A DNA stretch of 64,000 nucleotides from positions 25,638,865-25,702,864 of the forward strand of contig NC_092464.1 in the NCBI RefSeq assembly GCF_047495875.1. Reading direction: 5' to 3'. Origin of the DNA: Pithys albifrons albifrons (taxonomy: Eukaryota; Chordata; Aves; Passeriformes; Thamnophilidae). The stretch's first letter is position 1, and each line of letters starts with the position of its first letter. This document shows, in pieces, positions 1-13,276 of this stretch. Below the pieces are notes generated by a model. It was not told the origin of the DNA. It made no database searches and saw only the letters and a list, made by a program, of their open reading frames with translations. Made by a program: the position numbers and the translations under genes.

Positions 1-3000
1 GTGTCTTAGGTGAGAGGAGAGACCTGTACGCAGCAGATTTGTAGAGGGGGACAAAGAGGACCACATATACAAAAGACAGAGTCTCCTGTCTTCTGTATAC
101 CACTGAACTCAGAGACATTAGGTGGGGGGGACAGAAAAGGCACTGAAAATGTGAAAATGTATATTCTGGCTTGGGGTCCACAGTGTCTTAGCCAGTCCTG
201 AAGTCACCAGTCTTGCTTTACTGCTGAAATGTCACAGCTGTTAACATGGAATTTAGCAGCATTTACAGCTCAAAACAAACTATGCCATGTTTTCCATGTG
301 GCCCTTCACATTTCAGTCTTAAAATCTCTTAAAACTGACTTATTTCCACAAAACTTAAATCATTATTTTTTCATGAGTCAGAGAGCGAATAACAATCATT
401 ATTTAGACTAAAGGGGTGTTAATTGGATTCACAAAGTTACATGCCTTCCCTTGGATTTTAGCTGTATCTTTCCAAACCCTTAGCCAAGCTTCATTTTTCC
501 TGATGACTTGGATCTATTGCTATCTTGTACAGAACCCTGAGGAACAACACACCCATCAAAGCTGATGTGTATCTTATAACAAAATAATTGTGTGCCATAT
601 CCCATCACTCTATGAGATGGCTGCTAAGACAAAATTATTCATTAGCATTCTGAATTACTTGAGGACTGTGTTTATACATACAAAACCTAGCAATAGAATT
701 CTTCTCTGCTTAGAGCAATGCTTAACAGAGATCATCTTTCTCATTGAAACTGAGATTTCAATTATGAATCAAAGAATTAGGAAATGATAAATTTGCTTGT
801 CTTGGATAGAAAATTTTAGGCAGTTACTGCTTCTAAGCCTTTTCTGGAGGAGGTAGTTTGTCATACACACAAATGTTATGCTGTCACTACTAGCAGTAGG
901 ATTGTGCTTTTTGCAAGTGTTAAAATAGTGATTTGTAATGGATCTGTGCTTAAAGATGCTGTTTCCCTTCCTTGTTCTGTAATCTTCCTTTCAGACCAAG
1001 TATCAAGAATATGCTGGCTATTTGATATGATGAGCATTCTCCTTTTTAAGTTTCTTTGTTTCACTGATAACTTGTAATATACCTTTCTGAATTACTGGCA
1101 TCTAATGTGCAATTTGGAGAAAATCTAAAATTTGAATTTGCCGAGTTAGACATGCAGTATTTTTAAACCTTAGCTAGCTAAGGAAAAAAAAAAAAGATCT
1201 CAGTCAAAAACCATATTTCATAAGAGAAAATTACAGTGATATTGATGGTTTGCCAAAACCTCAAGCAGTGACAAAATCCACAGTGTCCTGAAAGAGATGC
1301 CTTTGCAAAACCATTCCTTTGCAGATGGCTTAGATTATTGATACTTAAAAACACATGGCAATATTAATTTGACTCAGAATTTTGAAAAACTCTGTTGATA
1401 GATAAAAAGATGCAGATTTGTCACACTATCCCAAAATCACTGAGAAAAAAAATCACCAAATCCTGCAATTGTTCCTGAGGACATTTTACAGTTTAGTAGT
1501 CGGTGATTTGGTTACATTTCAACATGACCTAGTGTAAAGTATTTTAAACAAAAGGGAGGAAGGATGGGAAGAAAGAACCCAACTTTCCTTTGTTGATACG
1601 AACATTACATTTTATAGTTTTTCCTGTATATCTGAAACTCCCAGTGCACAAAGGGTTTTGAGTGAGCAAGAAATTCAGGATCAGATGTGAAATCAATAAG
1701 TCACTGAGATCCTTCCACAGATTTTTTTTTCCCATAAAGGATGTGAAATATCATGCAATTCCCTAGCTGCAGTGCAAATGATGGATAAACAGCCATAGGC
1801 ATGACTTTTCTGCTTGGGTTATGTAACTGTTCTCAGTGCAAGCTACTTGCAATGAAGAGTACATTTGGTCCAAATACAAGAATATTATTTCACCTCATGA
1901 TTTTTGTCTCTGTGGGAGCTCTGTGTGAGAAATGAAGCCTCTTTCTGTGTTACCTAGCACAAAATATAAAATAGTTACTCTTCTAAATTGCTGTAAAAGG
2001 CCTCAGAAACCAAGGAATCCATCATTACAGCCCAGGATACATCTTTCCTCTGCCTTAGCAGTTTTCCACCATCTGCCCCCATGTCTGGATGACTGACAAG
2101 CACTTCCCTGAAGAGAACTTTTGTATATGGACAACATTGATTTAATGATGATTAATACTCCTGGCTTGCCACAATGGGAAAGTAGAAGCATGTGCCGCAT
2201 GGCTGAGATACTCTTATTATCCTTGGAAGACATTTCCTGTGGGCCAGAGAGAAAGAAAAGACAAATTTTAGCATAAGATGACAAGCAAATGTCCCACATG
2301 CAAGAAGCAATATGCTTTTAAATATTTGTCATATTGGAGAGATCAGAGTGTTTTCATTATCTCTTATCTACAACAAAATGTGCCAGAGTGCATTAGCATC
2401 TGTGATTAATTTATTGTGATTGCGCTTATAACACCATTTACTATTTTTGCAGCTAAGATAAATGTTGATTCCACTTCAGTTCCAGATTTTTCATGAACAC
2501 ACACTGAACTACCAGTTAGTTCATGGGGAGAAGAACATGCTTAACATTTGATGTCTTGTGTTTACATCTGTAAATAAATAGACTAAGCCAAATACGGACT
2601 TAAGTTGTGCAGAACTGCTGTTTCACATGAGTTGTCTGGGGTAAATCCATTCTTTCTGGCAGGATTATGATGCATTATAAAATGTCTCATCACTGGTGAG
2701 AGTGGATGACCCTGGGATGCTGGTTTTTCAGTAAGATGTGGCCCTCTGATACTCCAGGAATCAGCAAATGTAGGACTAGCTGACTTGTTGTTGTTAAAAG
2801 GCCTTGACCCAAAAACTGGAAAAACACTTATCTCATGCCTTCTTCCCCTACAAGACTACCCACTGAAAAAGTAGTAGAGACCAAACAGCAGAACCTTGAA
2901 GGTGATGAAAGCAGGATGGGAAATTTAAGGAAACTAAACTTTGTTTGTTGGGGGATTAAAAATTGTCTGTAATGAGAAGTAGTAATTTATTCCTGCATGA

Positions 3001-3309
3001 TATTAGCCTCTTCCTAATGCTCTGTGGGTCAGGCTACTCATGTCAGAATCTGTACAGTAGTTTACTGTAGGAGACATGAACAGTGCAAAAGCAACTCATG
3101 TTCCCATCCTCATTCTTGAATACCGAGGTGCCTGTGGTATCTTCTGTGTTTCCACCAGATAGCTGTTTATTTGTGCCTCTCAGTCACTCAATCTCTACAT
3201 CTATGAGCAATGTTTAATTGATTTTCAATTATTTCCAGATATGTAAAGACACTACTTACAAAAGGTACATTACTGAAAGTGATAGATGTGGGCAAATCTA
3301 ACAGCCTAT

Positions 3310-3990
3310 TATTCTTCGGATGACTGACATCATATACCTGGACTTGTGCAAAGCATTTAACACTATCCTGCACAAAATCCTTGTCTCTAATTTGGGAGGC
3401 ATGGATTAGACAGATGGACCTCTCATTGGATAAGGAATTGGCTGGATGGTCACACTCAAAGGGTTGAAGTCAATAGCTCAATGTCCGAGTGGAGACCAGT
3501 GACGAGTGGTGCTCTTCAGGGGTCAGTGTTGGGACCAGCACTTTTTAATATCTTTGTTGGCAACATAGACAGTGGGATTGAATACCCTCTCAGCATTTTC
3601 ACCAACACCACCAAGCTGTGTGGTTCAGTCGACACGCTGGAGGGAAGGGATGCAATCCAGAGGGACCTTGACAGGCTTCAAAGGTGGGCCTGTAAGAACC
3701 TCATGAAGTTCAACAAGGCCAAGTGCAAGGTCCTGTACCTGGGTAGAGGCAGTCACAAGCACAAATACAGGCTGGACTGAGAATGGACTGAGAGCCGCCC
3801 TGAGGAGAAGGATTGGGGGGTGTTGGTTGATGAAAATCTCAACATGAGCTGGCAATGGAGTCTCCATCCATGGAGACAGTCAAAACACACAGTCCTGAAC
3901 AGTCTGCTCCAGGTGATCCTGCTCTGAGCAAGGGGCTGAACTAGACAGTCTCTAGAACTGCCTTCCAACATTGGCAATTCAGCGAGTCTG
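3310..3990 (+). mobile_element. CR1 LINE fragment, reverse-transcriptase end plus 3' end, internally deleted
   Basis: Translated on the + strand, this stretch shows reverse-transcriptase landmarks of CR1 ORF2: YLDLCKAFNTILH near 3330 (family form YLDFSKAFDTV.H), then [18 protein letters not shown] near 3515-3570, then DLDRLQRWA and [14 protein letters not shown] up to 3750. The frame is broken by stops, so it is dead. At about 3855 the sequence jumps from the RT C-terminal region straight to the CR1 3' end (GAGTCTCCATCC, then a degenerate CTAGACAGTCTCTAGAACTG block to about 3985), so several hundred bases are missing. It lies only about 50 bp from an oppositely oriented CR1. It is a retrotransposon remnant with no host role visible. 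Confidence 0.88.
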
Positions 3991-4039
3991 GCACTTCAGA
4001 CTCCTTTTCTCTTCCCTGTCTCTGACATTATGCGGAAGT

Positions 4040-4450
4040 CACAGAATCACAGAACATACCAAGTTGGAAGGGACCCACAAGGATCACTGAGTTCAACTCC
4101 TGGCCCTGCACAGGACCATTCCCAGGAGTCACACCAAGTGCTCAAGAGTATCCTCCAAATGCTTCTCGAACTCTGTCAGGCTTGTGCTGTGACCACTTCC
4201 CTGGGGAGCCTGTTCCAGTGTCCAATCACCCTCTGGGTGAAGAACCTCTTTCTAATATCCAACCTAAACCTCCCCTGACACAATGTCAGGCCATTCCCTT
4301 GGATCCTGTCACTGGTCACCACAGAGAAGAGATCAGTGCCTGCCCCTCCTCTTCCCTTCACGAGGAAGTTGTAACTGAGGTCTCCCCTCAGTCTCCTCTT
4401 TTCCAGACTGAACAGACCAAATGACCTCAGCCACTCGACGGTCTCTACTT
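4040..4450 (-). mobile_element. CR1 LINE 3' fragment, opposite orientation
   Basis: The left edge carries the reverse complement of the CR1 tail (cagaatcacagaac, then ttggaagggaccc...aaggatcactgag). On the minus strand, 4176-4361 encodes the CR1 ORF2 C-terminal signature [23 protein letters not shown]. The 5' part fades out near 4450. It is truncated, as is usual for CR1, and lies tail-to-tail with the + strand CR1 at 3310-3990. No target-site duplication is visible, which is normal for CR1. Confidence 0.9.
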
Positions 4451-7400
4451 AGAGTCTACAGAGTCTTTCCAGGACCAGCTGAACATCAGAGCACCCTTCT
4501 TTCCTCCCAGAAAGGAGGTCATTTGCATTCAGAAGGCATGAATCAAAAAATTTCTTGTTTAGGAAAGTGCTTACCAATTTGTTTGACTGTGAGCAGGCTT
4601 TTGAGTCATTGAAATATTTGGGAACATAGAAGAATTAACTACAATTAAGTTTATGGACTTCTGAGAGAAGATTGACTTTAGTAAGTTCTTTCCTCAGCTG
4701 GAGCTTTAAAATGTTCTTCTTTTTGATCTTCTGACTGTGCCTGGGTTCTCATGGCCTGTGTGTTTATTGTGAGGGTTTGGACCAAGTGCTACACTTGAGA
4801 TTTATCTGCAACTCCCTTACAAGCAGCTGTGACTACTACACCCAACTTCACAGGCTGAGTGGTAGATAATTGTGCAGCATCTGTACTGGCTTCTACTTTG
4901 TCTGTGGATTCACATAATTTGGTTGATCAAATGTATTGGTTTGAGGAACTGCTGCCGTAGAAACCACCAAGCCACCACCACAGCACAAGAACAACTCGTG
5001 TATCTGTTCCTGTTCTCCAAATCTGGAATTTGCTGTCCCTGTGGGCTCTCTAGAGTCTTGCTTTGATATTTCCATCACTTGCCATCAAGTAATCATCTGT
5101 TGTGTTTTCTTTGTGAGATGAAGAGTCCAGAACACCAAGATCCCAGCCTAACCCATACCTCAGTCTCTGGAGGATTTCTTCTGCTTCTGCATAGTGCTAG
5201 ATGGAACCCCCCTGGACAAGGACTCTTGAACCTTGCTCCTGAAGCCTGGTCTTGGTTCCAGCAGAAAGGAGATTCTGCCTGGAGAAGAAGTACACAGCAA
5301 CAAGAAGCTTAAGTTCTTAGACCAATGGCTGGGACATTTTATGAACATGGGGCTGAGCTGCCAAGACTACAGCTGTGTTTTGTATCAGATAGTATCAGAG
5401 AATAGGCATAAGCAATTCAGGAGGAGTGACCAAAATTCCTGGACTTGCCCCTCACAGCCAGGTTCCCCAGGTATTTGCTTGACAGAAGTGGCTTCACCTT
5501 CATAGGTACTTTTGCCTGGAGTTGCATAGCTACAACACTTAGAGAAGCCTTTGGTTTGTGTGATGTTTTAGTGTGTGCTTCTCTACATCTGTATTTCATT
5601 TGCAGTATTTTTAAAAAATGCTTCTTACCTAATGACATTTCTGCCCACTGCACTAAGTAAATTTTTCAGGTAACACTATAATTTCTTCAATTCCAGAGGC
5701 CTTCATCAGACTGAGACACCTTAGTAAAATTTTTGTTGCAAACCTATCATAACAAAGTAGTCTCTGTCCTGAAGAACTTGCAGCTATAGTTAGTGGTGGT
5801 GGCAGGCAGTGACACCATGATCCACATCCTGAGCTGGCTGCATGTATTGCAGCTCTGGTCCAGAAGCCTTTGGCTAATACTGTGCTGAAACCACTGAACC
5901 CTGCTGCATGCGAGCAGAGTGCCAGAATGCCATGCTCTAGCTGACACTTACCATCTGCTCCAAATTCTGGCCAGCTTGTCGTATGAGCAGGGACAGCAGA
6001 AGGTCTCTGCACTCCACCCACATATACATGCCCTCAGGCTCCTGGTCTGAAAGGATGGTGCAGATCCATCACTTCAGGCTTGTCAGTAATTTAATCAAAA
6101 CAATTAAGGGTGCTTATTTATAACTGTTAAAGTATCACGACCTAGATAAAACAGACAAACCAAGGAAGTGCTTGCTTCTCCAACAGGCAGGCACATGGCT
6201 TTTGAGGGTTTCACCCTGCAATTTGATAAGCAGCCAGGTCCTAATCAGAGAAAACAGATATTTGGGTACTTAGTATGTAAGTAGTTGGGTGGAAAAAAAC
6301 TTGATGTGTTGTTATGAAATTGCTCCTTATTTCTCCAGGCTTTAATCATCTCATCATCAGTCTAACAAAGGAAGTATGATACTCAGCAAAGACAGTATTC
6401 TCGGGCTTGTGTGTATGTGTAGTAATTCAGGGTTACCAAACTGATTGGTTGTTGCAGTTATGGATAAAGGCACACAGGATCTCCCTGTATCACATTGGAG
6501 AAGTATATGATTATCTGCTTTTGCAATACAGCAGGCAGTTTTGCCTCTTTCCTGAGTCACCATGACACCACCAAATTAGTAATATTAGCAAATGTACTTT
6601 CCAAAAGGGCTGAAGTGTAGATTCTCTTTTGACAAGACAGTTTGTGGCCTTTTTTCCTCATTATTTTACTCTTGTAGTTACATGGGCTGAACCTGTAGTT
6701 ACAGAGGTGAAACTCATGAGGCTGGATAGTGCTTTTCTGCAGACTTGGGCAGAGCACTCTGATTCTACTGCAATACTCAGATGTCAGCACTGAGGTTAAA
6801 CGTCAGAGTTATCTACACTGTAACCTTGGCCGAGAGAGAGCTGCATTTCCTGACATACTCTTTTCCTTCTTTTTAAGGACTTAGTACTTTTTCAATAAAA
6901 ATAAATTTAATTTGTGGCTACATTTCAGCTCCATTGGCTTGATGGTATAAGTGGAGCAATACCAGCTTTGGATTTAGAGCAGTCGTGTGGCTGAGTCTCC
7001 CTGTGCAGCTTTCATGTGGTCTGGTGAGACATTCTTAGAATCCCCAAACATTTTTGAAGATCCTAAACTGGAGACATTCACAATTTTCCCCTCCCTTTCT
7101 ATCATTAATCCTTCATGTTTTAACAAGCACTGAAGTTAATACAGCCTACACTCTTTCCTGTCACACTGGGCCCCCCTCCCTCCTTTCTTTCTCCTGAATA
7201 AAGCAATCTGTTCTTTCCCATACTCTTGTAAATCAAAGGGATGGATGTCGACACACACCATAACCAAGTATAAACTTCCTTTTTTTAATTAAACAGGATT
7301 CTGACATGTGGGTTGAAGAAGTGTTTGTTTGGTTTGGTTTTTGTTTTGTTTTTTAATACGTGAAGGAAGTCAACTGCTTTTATTTTATTTTTAGTAAAGA

Positions 7401-10400
7401 AAAATTTTGTATGGTACCAGAAATAATCTCTAGCACAAAATCTTTCAGATGTTATTTTATGGTTTAATAGGAAGACAGTTGGAAGGGAGCAGTACAGAAG
7501 TCTTGGCATTTAGAGCTTTTAGAATTAAGAGGTAACCTCTTTGGTAAAGGTTTAGGTACACATAAATCATGTTTTAAGTTTTTTTTCAAATTTAATTTCA
7601 AAACCAGCTGTAATTGTGATGTTATGCTCTCTGCTTTTTTCTTTTTACTATTAACTGTAATTAAACATTTATGTAAAACACAAAGATATCCAGGTTCACA
7701 ATAGCTTATACTAAAAATAAGCAAGACTCTTGGAAGCAACACAGTCTCTATTTCAATGTACAAATCCAGATATATCAGTGACCAGAGCAAAGTCACCCTA
7801 CAGTTGCCTCTTTTAAAATATCTCACATCTTTTGTGCTGCAAAAGGGGTGCTACAGGGTAGTAAACTGGACAAACTAGTGTTCAGATCTGATACTGCTAC
7901 TTTCCATAATGGTTCTCAGCCCATGATGTGGCAGGGGAAAAGGGCTTTATTTAGTAATTCAGTTGCTGTCATTTCTAGAGGATGATTTTAATCCAAATTT
8001 GCAGTTGAAGTATACCATTCATATCTATTCTGGGGCAGATATAAGTGTGTGTAGCAATGCAAGAAGGAAATTATCTCCTTATGGCCTTGCCAGAAGAAGG
8101 CTGAGCATCTCTCCGTAAGACTGTGAGTGCTCAGACTCTTTAAATGCTGCTTTTGATGAGCAGGAGTGAGAGCAAAAGTTTATGAGTAAATTGGATGTGT
8201 AGTTTTGTCAGTTCTCTTTATTTATTTATTCCTTTGAATGGCAGGCATAGGTGATCAGAGGTCCACTCCCTATTCTTCAGTTCCTATTAATGAAGAACTA
8301 TAAGTTTGGCACCTTTTCATGGTTCTAGCTATGCAACAGTACCACAGCTTTGTCCCTCTGCTCTTAGTCCTTCTAAGCTAATTCCATAAAGCCAGTTCTG
8401 TCACTTCATCTCAGCTGCAATGGATGTCATTGTCCGCTATTGTGTGTGTCAGACTGACCCAGAGCAGCATGTCACTGATGGCAGTGCTTCTTCACATGCA
8501 TTCACTCAGCTAGAAAATCTACCCAGGAGTTTCCTGAGTGCTGCAATATAACCCAATATTCTGGAGCCTAGAAATGCCTGTGAACATCTTGGATCGCTTC
8601 TTCCCATTGATGAAGTATTGTTTTGAGATCCATCTGGTGTTGAGCATAGGCATATGGCACCAGTATAGCAGCGCTGGCTCCGGGAGCGGTTTCCTGCAGA
8701 AAAGGTCTGGCTGAAGGCAGTAGTCATTGCCTACTGAGAGTCATTATTATGTAGCACCCAGGTCTTTGTGAACTTGCTCAACTGGTGACTGGGCAGAGTG
8801 CCATCCGAACGTATGGACATGAGCAGAGACAGTTCAGTCTCCAGGGCCTTACACACATCAGATGTGGGTACTGAGGTCAGGCTTCTCAGTAAGGAGGAGC
8901 TAAATGACTGTCTGTTCTGAGCACATGTACCTGTGGTTGAAGGGATACACCATCATTAATCCAAATCTGGACTGTATTAAGCTTCTAAAATAAAAACCAG
9001 CTTTGCTAGCCACTTGAAGAGGGCTTGGGGTCTGTTTGGATCAGTGCATCAGTGGGGGAGGGAGGGAAGGAGCAGGGAGGCAGAGGCGGCTCCACAGTGC
9101 TGTTCCCCACAGGCTGGGACAACCTGACTCCACCAAGGCAGGGGGCCAAGGGTGCTTCCTTCATCCCCCTACTGTAGACCTCTCGCAGGGCTAGGCAATG
9201 TTTCTGTTTCTGATGCCAGCCCTCTCTTTACTGTGACAAGAGCACATACATTGCATGTTTTGTTTCTTAATTATGTTTTCAGTGCAGTTCTTGTAGCAGC
9301 TGGGAACAGAAGTTTTAGGATTCAGGAAGGAGGAATTACTTGTTTGCCAGGCAAAAACAACAGCTTTATTAGCCTGAGCTCTTCCCTTATGTCTGGGCAG
9401 TACTCCCACCTGAAACTGATTCAGGCTTGCTCCTCTGGTCCTTGGAGAGCTGCTTGCCTCCATAGAGAGGCAGAGCACGCACAGGGGATGAGGCTGCAGC
9501 TCTGGTGTGGTGGTCTCATCTGGGTGGAAGATGACAAAGCCAGAAGTCACAGAATGAGCCCTTAGTAAGGCCACTGAGAAAGTTAAGGAGAGACAGAGAA
9601 AGCAAAATCCTCTAGGCTGTATTTACATAGAGGGAGAAAACACCTGAGCATTAAGCTAAAGTAAACAATTAAATGATTCACTGTGCAGTGCAATTCAGAG
9701 AAATGCAGATGACCAGTCACTGGTGTTTGCCCATCTCTTGTGAGTCCCACCAGCTGAAAGATGCAGATGCTCTGTGGCACCCATAAAAAGATAGTTCTGA
9801 GAATCTCCTGTTCTAATTGCTGTTTTTATACTTTGGGCAATAAACTCCTCATGGAATTGCCTTCTGACATGAATCCTCTTACACTTATTTATGTGCTGTT
9901 GTCGAACACTATGGAACTAGCTGCCTCTGTTTTATACAACAGGTAACTAAGCACCTACAGTGCATAAAATATCCCTGACTGAAAACCTGTGAAGCTTTAC
10001 CTTTGTTATTGGAAAACACTGTGAGGTTTCCCTAGAAAGGTGTGGCAGAAGAGCAACAAGGAATATGCTGTTATTTTAAAGACCTGATCATGTGCTGGAT
10101 CCTCCCCCTTTGAAGTCAGTGGCAAAACACTCCTTTAGAGGAGCAAGACAACTTGAATGGGCAAACAAGAGGCAGCCTGGAGGCAGAAGAAGCTTATGGG
10201 GAATGGTTTGTGCAGCTCTCCTTCAGACAGACTGGAGACCTGTCTGCTGCTCTCTCCCATTATGGCTAAGAAATGAATGCTTTTAAAGTTATTAAATGAA
10301 TGGGCTTGATCTTACAGTCCTTACAGTCCTTACTCATCCACCATTAATTTTAAGAAAATAATCACTATATTAAGTGCTACAGAGTGGAGTCCTTAAACTG

Positions 10401-13129
10401 TTAAATGCTAATATTTGACAGGAGTTTTTCTTAGATAGAAAACTAATACTGACATAATTAAAAGGATGTGAACATTTCACCATTTGAAGACTGCAAGCTA
10501 CTTTGGAGCAATGTGTAAAAGTAGAAGCAGCGCAGAGGGCTTAAGTCCATGTCACATCTGTAGGTTATTTTTGAACTTTATGAAAAACAAAGTTTAGCAG
10601 TTTATATCCTGACCATTCAACTGTATTCTGGCATTCTGAATTCAAAAACATGCTAACCATGAAAACAGAATGTTTAAAAATACACTGTCCACTTGGCATC
10701 TTTGCCCTGCTTCAGAGTCTCCCAAGTTTGTTTGGGACAAACTGAGAACTTTGTTGTGGAATGACTGTTTGAATTGGGGTTTCTTAAAATACATGTGGAG
10801 CCTTGTAGCTGCTGTGGGGTGTACACAGTGGTGGAGCTGTACTATTTTAAAATCATCTGGCTATTTCACTTCATGTAAGACTATCTGTCAGCTTAGTTAT
10901 AAGAAATGAGAGGGGTTGATTAAAACAGCTCATAAAGCCATTAAACAAAGAGATAAAATGCTGAACATGTGCTGTAGCGTTGTTTTAATTATAATATGGG
11001 GGGCATCTGTGGAAACTGGATGGCAGCTGCAGTGTAGCTGAGCTTTTAAACATTTCTTAACAGTACCCACGTCTTCTTCCTTAGAGGTGGGGTTTTTTTT
11101 CTGTAAAGCTGGGTCCTTTGGAAATGGTGTTTGGAAGCTACTTCTTGTTGCTACCACTGACCATAGTGTAATTACTATGTTCAAGTGCTTAGATAGTTAT
11201 GGACTAAAGTAGGCATTTATGGACACTAATCATCTAGTCATTAGGTGCTATACTAACAGCACAGAAATGTATGCAAAAGCTTTAGTCAAGAAGGAAAGGT
11301 ATCAAAGATGTCAAGTGAACGGCCACAAGAATCCAGAGAGAGTGGGGAAGAAAAAAAGGCAAAATGGCAGCTTTTTAAATTGTCTTGATGATCTTACTGG
11401 GTTAAAAAAAAACAAAAAAACAGTACTAAATGTACTGCTGTATGCTAAAAATATGCCTATTAAGTTAATTTAGCACATAATCTGTCTTCAAACAATAGAT
11501 ACCAGGCAACCACACAAATCCAGTAAAAAGTATTTAAACTTCACATTTTGCCTTATTCTTATTACTTTAGTTATAGACATCAAGAGTTAGCATAACTAAT
11601 TCTAGCCCTATCAGAAGAGGTTTTAAGTCTCTTGTAAGTTCAAATCAGTATCTAGCCACTAGAAATCCAGATAAGGATCAGTAAGGAAAGAAGACAATAC
11701 ATCAGCCTATGTCAAAGTTCTTACAATTCCATCCACTTCTGCCAGAAACAGTGTCATTACCTAAGCTGACACTGGATATTGTTCAGCTTGGCAGCTCTGA
11801 TATTCCCAATTCAACAAAGTTTACTTAAATGTCTGTAATGCTTTTTATGCAACAGAAATATGGTAATTTCGTTAACTTTTTTGTCATTGAATAAAGCATG
11901 TTCCCACCTAGGAACACCACCATTTCAAAATATCCAATCATTAGAATAAAAAAAAAATTGTTTGCAAAACTCATTGGGAACAGCCAGAAAATGAATTTTT
12001 AAGAATGCAAAAACTAACAGTGAATTTAACTTTCTGACTGTAATTGTCACAGTAGTTCAAGCCTTACTCTGCGTCTAGAAAGCATCAGTAAAACTGCTAT
12101 TTAAAATTGACATTTGCTTTTGTTTGCAAACTGTCTTTATTAGTATGTGAATTCTCAGGAAATTATATGAATGCTATAACATTTGCTTTCCAATTTACAT
12201 AAAACAAAAACATAACATCCAGTACCAATTATATAAAAATGGGAAATAATTCCTTAGGAAGAGAATGGAAGACTTGAAGGAGTTACAGCTTGTTGCTCTT
12301 GGCTGTAGATTGTTGGCACATGAAGGTTCTGGGGACTGTTCCCCTGAGAACTTGAGCTATTGTATGTTATTTTAATACACTGGAAAGCAGTAATTGGAGT
12401 AGATACTCATCTTCATACTGGCTTGTGGGGCACTCCACCAGGTCGCCAAGGTGACCATTATACCAGTCTGGTTCCTCAGCATCCCCAGCAAAAGAAAATG
12501 TACAACAAACTCAACTGTCATTAAGATAAGGAAAAACTCAGCTCTGCTTGAACTATAAAGGAAGGTGTGGTTCCCTTTGCCATTAGAAGAGGACCTCGGC
12601 AGCAGAGAAAACAATGAGATGCGGCTTGTCAGCTGATGCTCTGAGGACAGCATACCCTGAGATGAACTCTGAAAGGTCTCTCACAGACTCACTTCAAATT
12701 GCTTCAGAGCTCAAAGTGAGAGGAGCAATAGGAGACCAGCTCTCCCTGATGGGATATCATGGGCCAAGATGCCAGCCTCTGTTTAGATGGCATCTGGTTA
12801 CTTGAAGTTCTCACTTTCAGAAATGAAATTAAGTACTTTCCCATCTCTGTCATGGAAAGGTTATCTCAGGTTTTTAGCATCATGCTTAGACTCATCCTAT
12901 AGCGTATATTTTCCAAAGAACCAGTGAAACGACACATTTTAGAGTCAAAGCTAGCTCTTTGCATGTGTCCCACTGGCTTTAGTAGAATTACTGCTGTTCA
13001 AGGAGTATGGATAGAGTTCATTCAGTGATTCCTAAAATACAAAATGCTAATTACAATATGATTCCCTAAGGAGAGGATTGAAAATGACTGACCATGTAAC
13101 CCCTCTCTTCCCTACCTCTTTTCCTCCAG

Positions 13130-13276
13130 TCATCCGTGATGTCCGTCTGTTTTGCCCGCTTTCACCCAAACCTGGTGGTTGGTGGAACATATTCTGGCCA
13201 AATTGTCTTGTGGGATAATCGCAGTCACAGGCGCACTCCAGTTCAGAGAACTCCCTTATCTGCTGCTGCTCACACG
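13130..13276 (+). CDS. DYNC1I1: DYNC1I1 exon 11: WD40 propeller, start of the visible coding part
   Basis: Cytoplasmic dynein 1 intermediate chain 1 is a non-catalytic subunit of the minus-end microtubule motor. Its N-terminal half binds dynactin p150Glued and the light chains, and its C-terminal WD40 propeller binds the heavy-chain tail. This 147-nt exon encodes 49 residues beginning [19 protein letters not shown] and including GQIVLWDNR, a WD-repeat ending, then [15 protein letters not shown]. It is bounded by cctccAG before 13130 and GTAAGG after 13276, and both boundaries are phase 0. Of its 49 codons, 23 end in G or C. Exon 10 and everything before it are outside the window. Numbering as exon 11 is inferred by counting back from the terminal exon (17). 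Confidence 0.97.

Larger units (their letters stand above)
1..13129 (+). other. DYNC1I1: DYNC1I1 intron 10, 3' part (5' end outside window)
   Basis: This is non-coding sequence upstream of the first visible exon, ending in a clear acceptor (pyrimidine-rich tract then CAG just before 13130). It is inferred to be intron because the first exon in the window opens in mid-protein, at the WD40 region. Apart from two CR1 fragments between 3310 and 4450, it is AT-rich with short poly-A/T tracts, for example a GTTTG-rich low-complexity stretch near 7316-7352. All open frames here are short and match nothing I recognise. The intron number assumes the usual 17-exon vertebrate gene. Confidence 0.8.
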
